From NCBI GenBank assembly GCA_016199325.1, contig JACQGW010000357.1:1-6150 (forward strand): DNA of 6,150 nucleotides. Reading direction: 5' to 3'. The notes below the pieces were generated by a model. The model saw only the letters and a list, made by a program, of their open reading frames with translations, searched no databases and was not told the origin of the DNA. Shown here piece by piece: positions 4,112 to 6,150 of this stretch (within the stretch, counting starts at the first letter, position 1; the number at the start of each line of letters is the position of its first letter). This stretch comes from Chloroflexota bacterium. GTDB taxonomy: Bacteria > Chloroflexota > Dehalococcoidia > JACQGW01. The position numbers and the translations under genes were made by a program.

Positions 4112-5402
4112 GACCGCTCTCTGCCACGGCAGTTTTCGCGTCCGCCGCAACGTACGGGATCGTGAGCGGCCCCTGCGGCAGCACCGCGATCCGGGTGGCC
4201 GCCCCGAGGCGACGCCCCAACTGCTCGACGGTCCGCTCGACGGAGTCGATGGGCGTCAGCCAGGCACCTCGCACCTCGTCGGGCGGCAACGTCGAATAGA
4301 CGAAGACCTCGGCTCGCCGCTGCACCATCGCCTGAATCTGGACCTGCCACTGATCGTCCTGGCAGAACCCGGGCCGGTGGATCAGCTCCAGGGCGGCGGC
4401 GGGCGAGCCCGCTCGACGCAGAAGCTCGCGGTACTGGCCGAAGGCCGGCACACCCTCCCGGCACTCGGCCACCGCGACGATCGCACCACCGTCTCGCACG
4501 ATCCGGGCCGCTGCCGCGATCCCCTTGATCGCCTGGTAGAGGTTCAGGTCCAGCGGATAGCCGCCGTTCGTCGTGACGACCACGTCGAACGGCTTGGCGA
4601 CCGCCTGCATAGCGGTCGCCCGAACAAAGGCGGTGCCGGCGTCGTGGGCGGCGACCAGGTCGCCGGCGTAGACCGCCGTGATGCGCTTGTCGCGGTTGAT
4701 GGCCACGTTGACGATGAACGTCGGCCGGGTCATCAGCGCCGCCTCACGCATCTCCTCGAAGATCGGGTTCCCGGCGGTCACGCCCCACGTCGCCCGAGGG
4801 TCGCCGATCAGGCGGGCACTGTGGTTGCGCATGATCGAGTCGGCACCGGCAATGCTCGGCAGCACCGCTTTCCCGCCGCCGGAGAAGCCCGCGAAGAAGT
4901 GCGGCTCGATGAAGCCGACGAGGATCTTGACCGACGCCGACAGGTACTGTCGATTGACCCACACCGCGTTGCCGTGCCGGGTAGTGCCGGCGTAGGCGAG
5001 CGCGGCCGCGTCGTGGGCGTCGTGATTGACGGCGCGGTAGCGCGCGACCACCTCGGCGCCCAGCATCTGCGCCAGCTCCTCGTCCGTGCTGGGCCGGTGC
5101 ATGCCGGTGCCGTTGATCAGGAGGACGCTCTCGGGCGGGACCGCCGCCAGCTCGTCGAGGAGCGGCGGCAGGATGCGGTCGGTCGGGCACGGACGCGTGA
5201 TGTCGGGAACGACGATGGCCACCGTATCGTTCGGGCCGACGAGATCCCGAAGCGGCCGGGTTCCCCTGGGCCGCCGGAGCGCGTCCAGCAGCGCCGCCCG
5301 TTCGTCGGCGACGGCCGGCACGTGTTGCGGCTCGACGACGGTCACGCCGTCGGGCAGCTCGACGGTGAGCCCCGTCCGGCCGTAGGCAAGCTCGACCTTC
5401 AT
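4104..5402 (-). CDS. larA: LarA-type nickel-pincer racemase family protein (DUF2088)
   Basis: This 432-residue protein has the full length and all key motifs of LarA, the lactate racemase that uses a nickel-pincer nucleotide (NPN) covalently bound to a lysine. VVPDITRPCPTD (D67, R70) and NGTGMHRPSTDEE (H102) lie in the N-terminal half. GFIEPHFFAGFSGGGKAVLPSIAG carries H168 and K178, and NHSARLIG gives H194. These correspond, at a constant offset of six, to H108, H174, K184 and H200 of the Lactobacillus plantarum enzyme as I remember its numbering. The family racemizes or epimerizes various 2-hydroxyacids, so lactate is not assured. The cofactor-synthesis genes larB, larC and larE are not in the window. 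The ATG at 5402 follows a marginal GGAG 11 nt upstream and a good promoter. The gene ends in GTA TAA, which doubles as the next gene's -10. Confidence 0.88.
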   Translation of the reverse strand: MKVELAYGRTGLTVELPDGVTVVEPQHVPAVADERAALLDALRRPRGTRPLRDLVGPNDTVAIVVPDITRPCPTDRILPPLLDELAAVPPESVLLINGTGMHRPSTDEELAQMLGAEVVARYRAVNHDAHDAAALAYAGTTRHGNAVWVNRQYLSASVKILVGFIEPHFFAGFSGGGKAVLPSIAGADSIMRNHSARLIGDPRATWGVTAGNPIFEEMREAALMTRPTFIVNVAINRDKRITAVYAGDLVAAHDAGTAFVRATAMQAVAKPFDVVVTTNGGYPLDLNLYQAIKGIAAAARIVRDGGAIVAVAECREGVPAFGQYRELLRRAGSPAAALELIHRPGFCQDDQWQVQIQAMVQRRAEVFVYSTLPPDEVRGAWLTPIDSVERTVEQLGRRLGAATRIAVLPQGPLTIPYVAADAKTAVAESGLV

Positions 5403-5438
5403 CTACTGCCGCTCTCCGCTGCAAACCATCTCATCGTC

Positions 5439-5467
5439 ACTCTACATTGCTATCCGTTGTTCGTCAA
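5439..5467 (-). promoter_or_regulatory. Promoter of the LarA-like gene
   Basis: TTGACG (5467-5462), a 17-bp spacer and TAGAGT (5444-5439) on the minus strand. It is almost identical to the core promoter of the PLP enzyme gene (TTGACG-17-TAGACT). The predicted leader is about 30 nt. Confidence 0.55.
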
Positions 5468-5473
5468 TGGCTG

Positions 5474-5501
5474 GAGGGCCGGGCACACAGAGGGCCGGGC
5501 A
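5474..5501. promoter_or_regulatory. Direct repeat between two divergent promoters
   Basis: GAGGGCCGGGCA occurs at 5474-5485 and 5490-5501, with start-to-start spacing of 16 bp. The pair sits between the -35 boxes of the two divergent promoters (5467 on minus, 5506 on plus), where a regulator shared by both genes would bind. No regulator gene is visible. Function is inferred from position only. Confidence 0.4.
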
Positions 5502-5505
5502 GACG

Positions 5506-5534
5506 TTGACAGATCGGTGCCGGCGCCCTATGCT
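5506..5534 (+). promoter_or_regulatory. Promoter of the membrane protein gene
   Basis: TTGACA (5506-5511) is a perfect -35, followed by a 17-bp spacer and TATGCT (5529-5534). The predicted transcription start is near 5541, about 70 nt before the chosen ATG. Confidence 0.6.
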
Positions 5535-5610
5535 CGTGTGTGGCAGTTCTTGAGCCCGGCGACTGCTCGTCGCATCTGGTCATGGCTCGGGATTTGCTGT
5601 GGCAGTGGCT

Positions 5611-6150
5611 ATGCAGCGCGTGACTACATCGTCGAGAAGCCTGGGGCTTGGCAGTCTTCAGTTGGCGGTCGGCGTGTTCTGCGCCACGATCAGCACCTTG
5701 ATGCTCGTGGCACCACACCAGCTCAGCGCCGCCGCCTACGCCCCGATCCAGCCATACCTTGCATGGTGGGGTGTCGCGTTCCTGCTCGCCGGATGCGCGC
5801 TCATCAGCGCAGCGGCGTCCATCATCAGGGGGCTCCCTGCCCTGGCTGCGCACCTCGTCGGCGGCGCCCTGCTGCTGGGCCTGGCGGCCGGCTTCGCCAC
5901 CACCGGCACCTGGGCCGGGGTCGTAAACTACGGCGTCCTCGGACTGGGGACGGCGATCGCCGGGTTTCTGGCTCAGGGGTCAGGGGCCGGGGGTCGGGGG
6001 CCGGATGCTGAAGCGCCTACCACGGGCCAGAGTCAGCCAGAGCTTGCGTGTGCGGGGCACGGCGCTCGATCGCCTACTACGAGCCAGAGCCATCCAGGGC
6101 TCGTGAGTGGCGTTTCGGTGCCCGATCCCCGTCCCCTGACCCCTGACCCC
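5611..6150 (+). CDS. Four-helix membrane protein, 3' end off the window
   Basis: The frame is open from 5554 to the last base of the window, and 180 residues are visible from the ATG at 5611. Four hydrophobic segments lie at about 11-33 (LGLGSLQLAVGVFCATIS), 48-68 (PYLAWWGVAFLLAGCALISA), 76-95 (PALAAHLVGGALLLGLAAGF) and 100-121 (TWAGVVNYGVLGLGTAIAGF). The layout resembles the N-terminal membrane sensor of Chloroflexota GGDEF or histidine-kinase proteins, but no output domain is visible, so this is a guess. From residue 122 the sequence is a low-complexity Gly/Pro/Ser/Thr region encoded by repeat DNA. The start is uncertain: no strong SD precedes it, and GTG at 5599, 5605 or 5620 is possible. 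A consensus-like promoter lies upstream. Confidence 0.65.
   Translation, partial: MQRVTTSSRSLGLGSLQLAVGVFCATISTLMLVAPHQLSAAAYAPIQPYLAWWGVAFLLAGCALISAAASIIRGLPALAAHLVGGALLLGLAAGFATTGTWAGVVNYGVLGLGTAIAGFLAQGSGAGGRGPDAEAPTTGQSQPELACAGHGARSPTTSQSHPGLVSGVSVPDPRPLTPDP
5973..6146. repeat. Inverted-repeat element with internal 57-bp duplication
   Basis: The left arm at 5973-6000 and the right arm at 6119-6146 are inverted copies matching at about 24 of 28 positions, including a perfect 13-bp core (CAGGGGTCAGGGG at 5974-5986, its complement at 6133-6145). Between the arms two diverged copies of CGCCTAC-ACG-GCCAGAG start at 6014 and 6071, 57 bp apart. The CCCCTGACCCCTGACCCC motif is a recurrent repeat in such genomes. 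The whole element is read in frame by the membrane protein gene. Confidence 0.65.

Noticed and set aside
4036..4464. N-terminal extension of the 155-residue protein
   Set aside because: It overlaps the end of the LarA-like gene in another frame, includes the extended -10, and lacks the ribosome site that precedes the GTG at 4035.
5464..5853. Minus-strand open frame of 129 codons upstream of the LarA-like gene
   Set aside because: It overlaps the plus-strand promoter and the membrane protein antisense, and has no recognisable motif or Shine-Dalgarno site.
4377..6011. Longest open frame in the window, 544 codons on plus
   Set aside because: It runs antisense to the LarA-like gene and then out of frame with the membrane protein. 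Long shadow frames are expected at this GC content.

Overview
The window looks like chromosomal DNA from a high-GC bacterium. GC- and GCC-ending codons dominate, and the dispersed repeats (CCCTCACCCCCGGCCCC..., the heptamer GTTTCTG, and CAGGGGTCAGGGG) are of a kind I associate with Chloroflexota, particularly Thermomicrobia-like lineages. That assignment is inference from style and codon use; no marker gene is present.

Layout. (1) Bases 1-140 hold about three units of a 54-bp-period repeat. It sits in the same uninterrupted reading frame as the C-terminal part of a GH38 alpha-mannosidase (+, to 1052), whose catalytic half lies off the left edge. (2) On the minus strand a PIN-domain toxin (1033-1425) and its ribbon-helix-helix antitoxin (1398-1661) form an overlapping VapBC-type module. 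The toxin gene meets the mannosidase tail to tail with a 20-bp overlap. An 18-bp palindrome (1677-1694) lies over the candidate -10 of the module. (3) Upstream of it on the same strand is a divergent fold-type II PLP enzyme of the D-cysteine desulfhydrase/ACC deaminase family (1683-2732), with a clear promoter. (4) Bases 2775-3040 carry no intact gene. They hold degenerate coding sequence that includes a dipeptidase-like C-terminal scrap. (5) Two small minus-strand genes of unknown function follow (3041-3349 and 3568-4035), each with its own promoter and Shine-Dalgarno site. They are separated by a repeat-rich spacer with a perfect hairpin. (6) A LarA-type (DUF2088) nickel-pincer racemase gene occupies 4104-5402 (-). 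(7) A divergent promoter region (5403-5610) separates it from a plus-strand four-helix membrane protein that starts at 5611 and runs off the right edge. Its cytoplasm-side tail is built from another repeat with long inverted arms.

How it fits together. The five intact minus-strand genes plus the toxin are collinear, but most have their own recognisable promoter, so this is a series of short units rather than one operon. The mannosidase, PLP enzyme and LarA-like protein suggest ordinary carbon and amino-acid catabolism. The most unusual things are genomic. Repeat families are read in frame inside two proteins, one at each end of the window. In two cases the terminal GTA-TAA of one gene doubles as the -10 box of the next. 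I see no CRISPR array, transposase, phage structural gene, tRNA or rRNA, and no convincing new multi-gene system.
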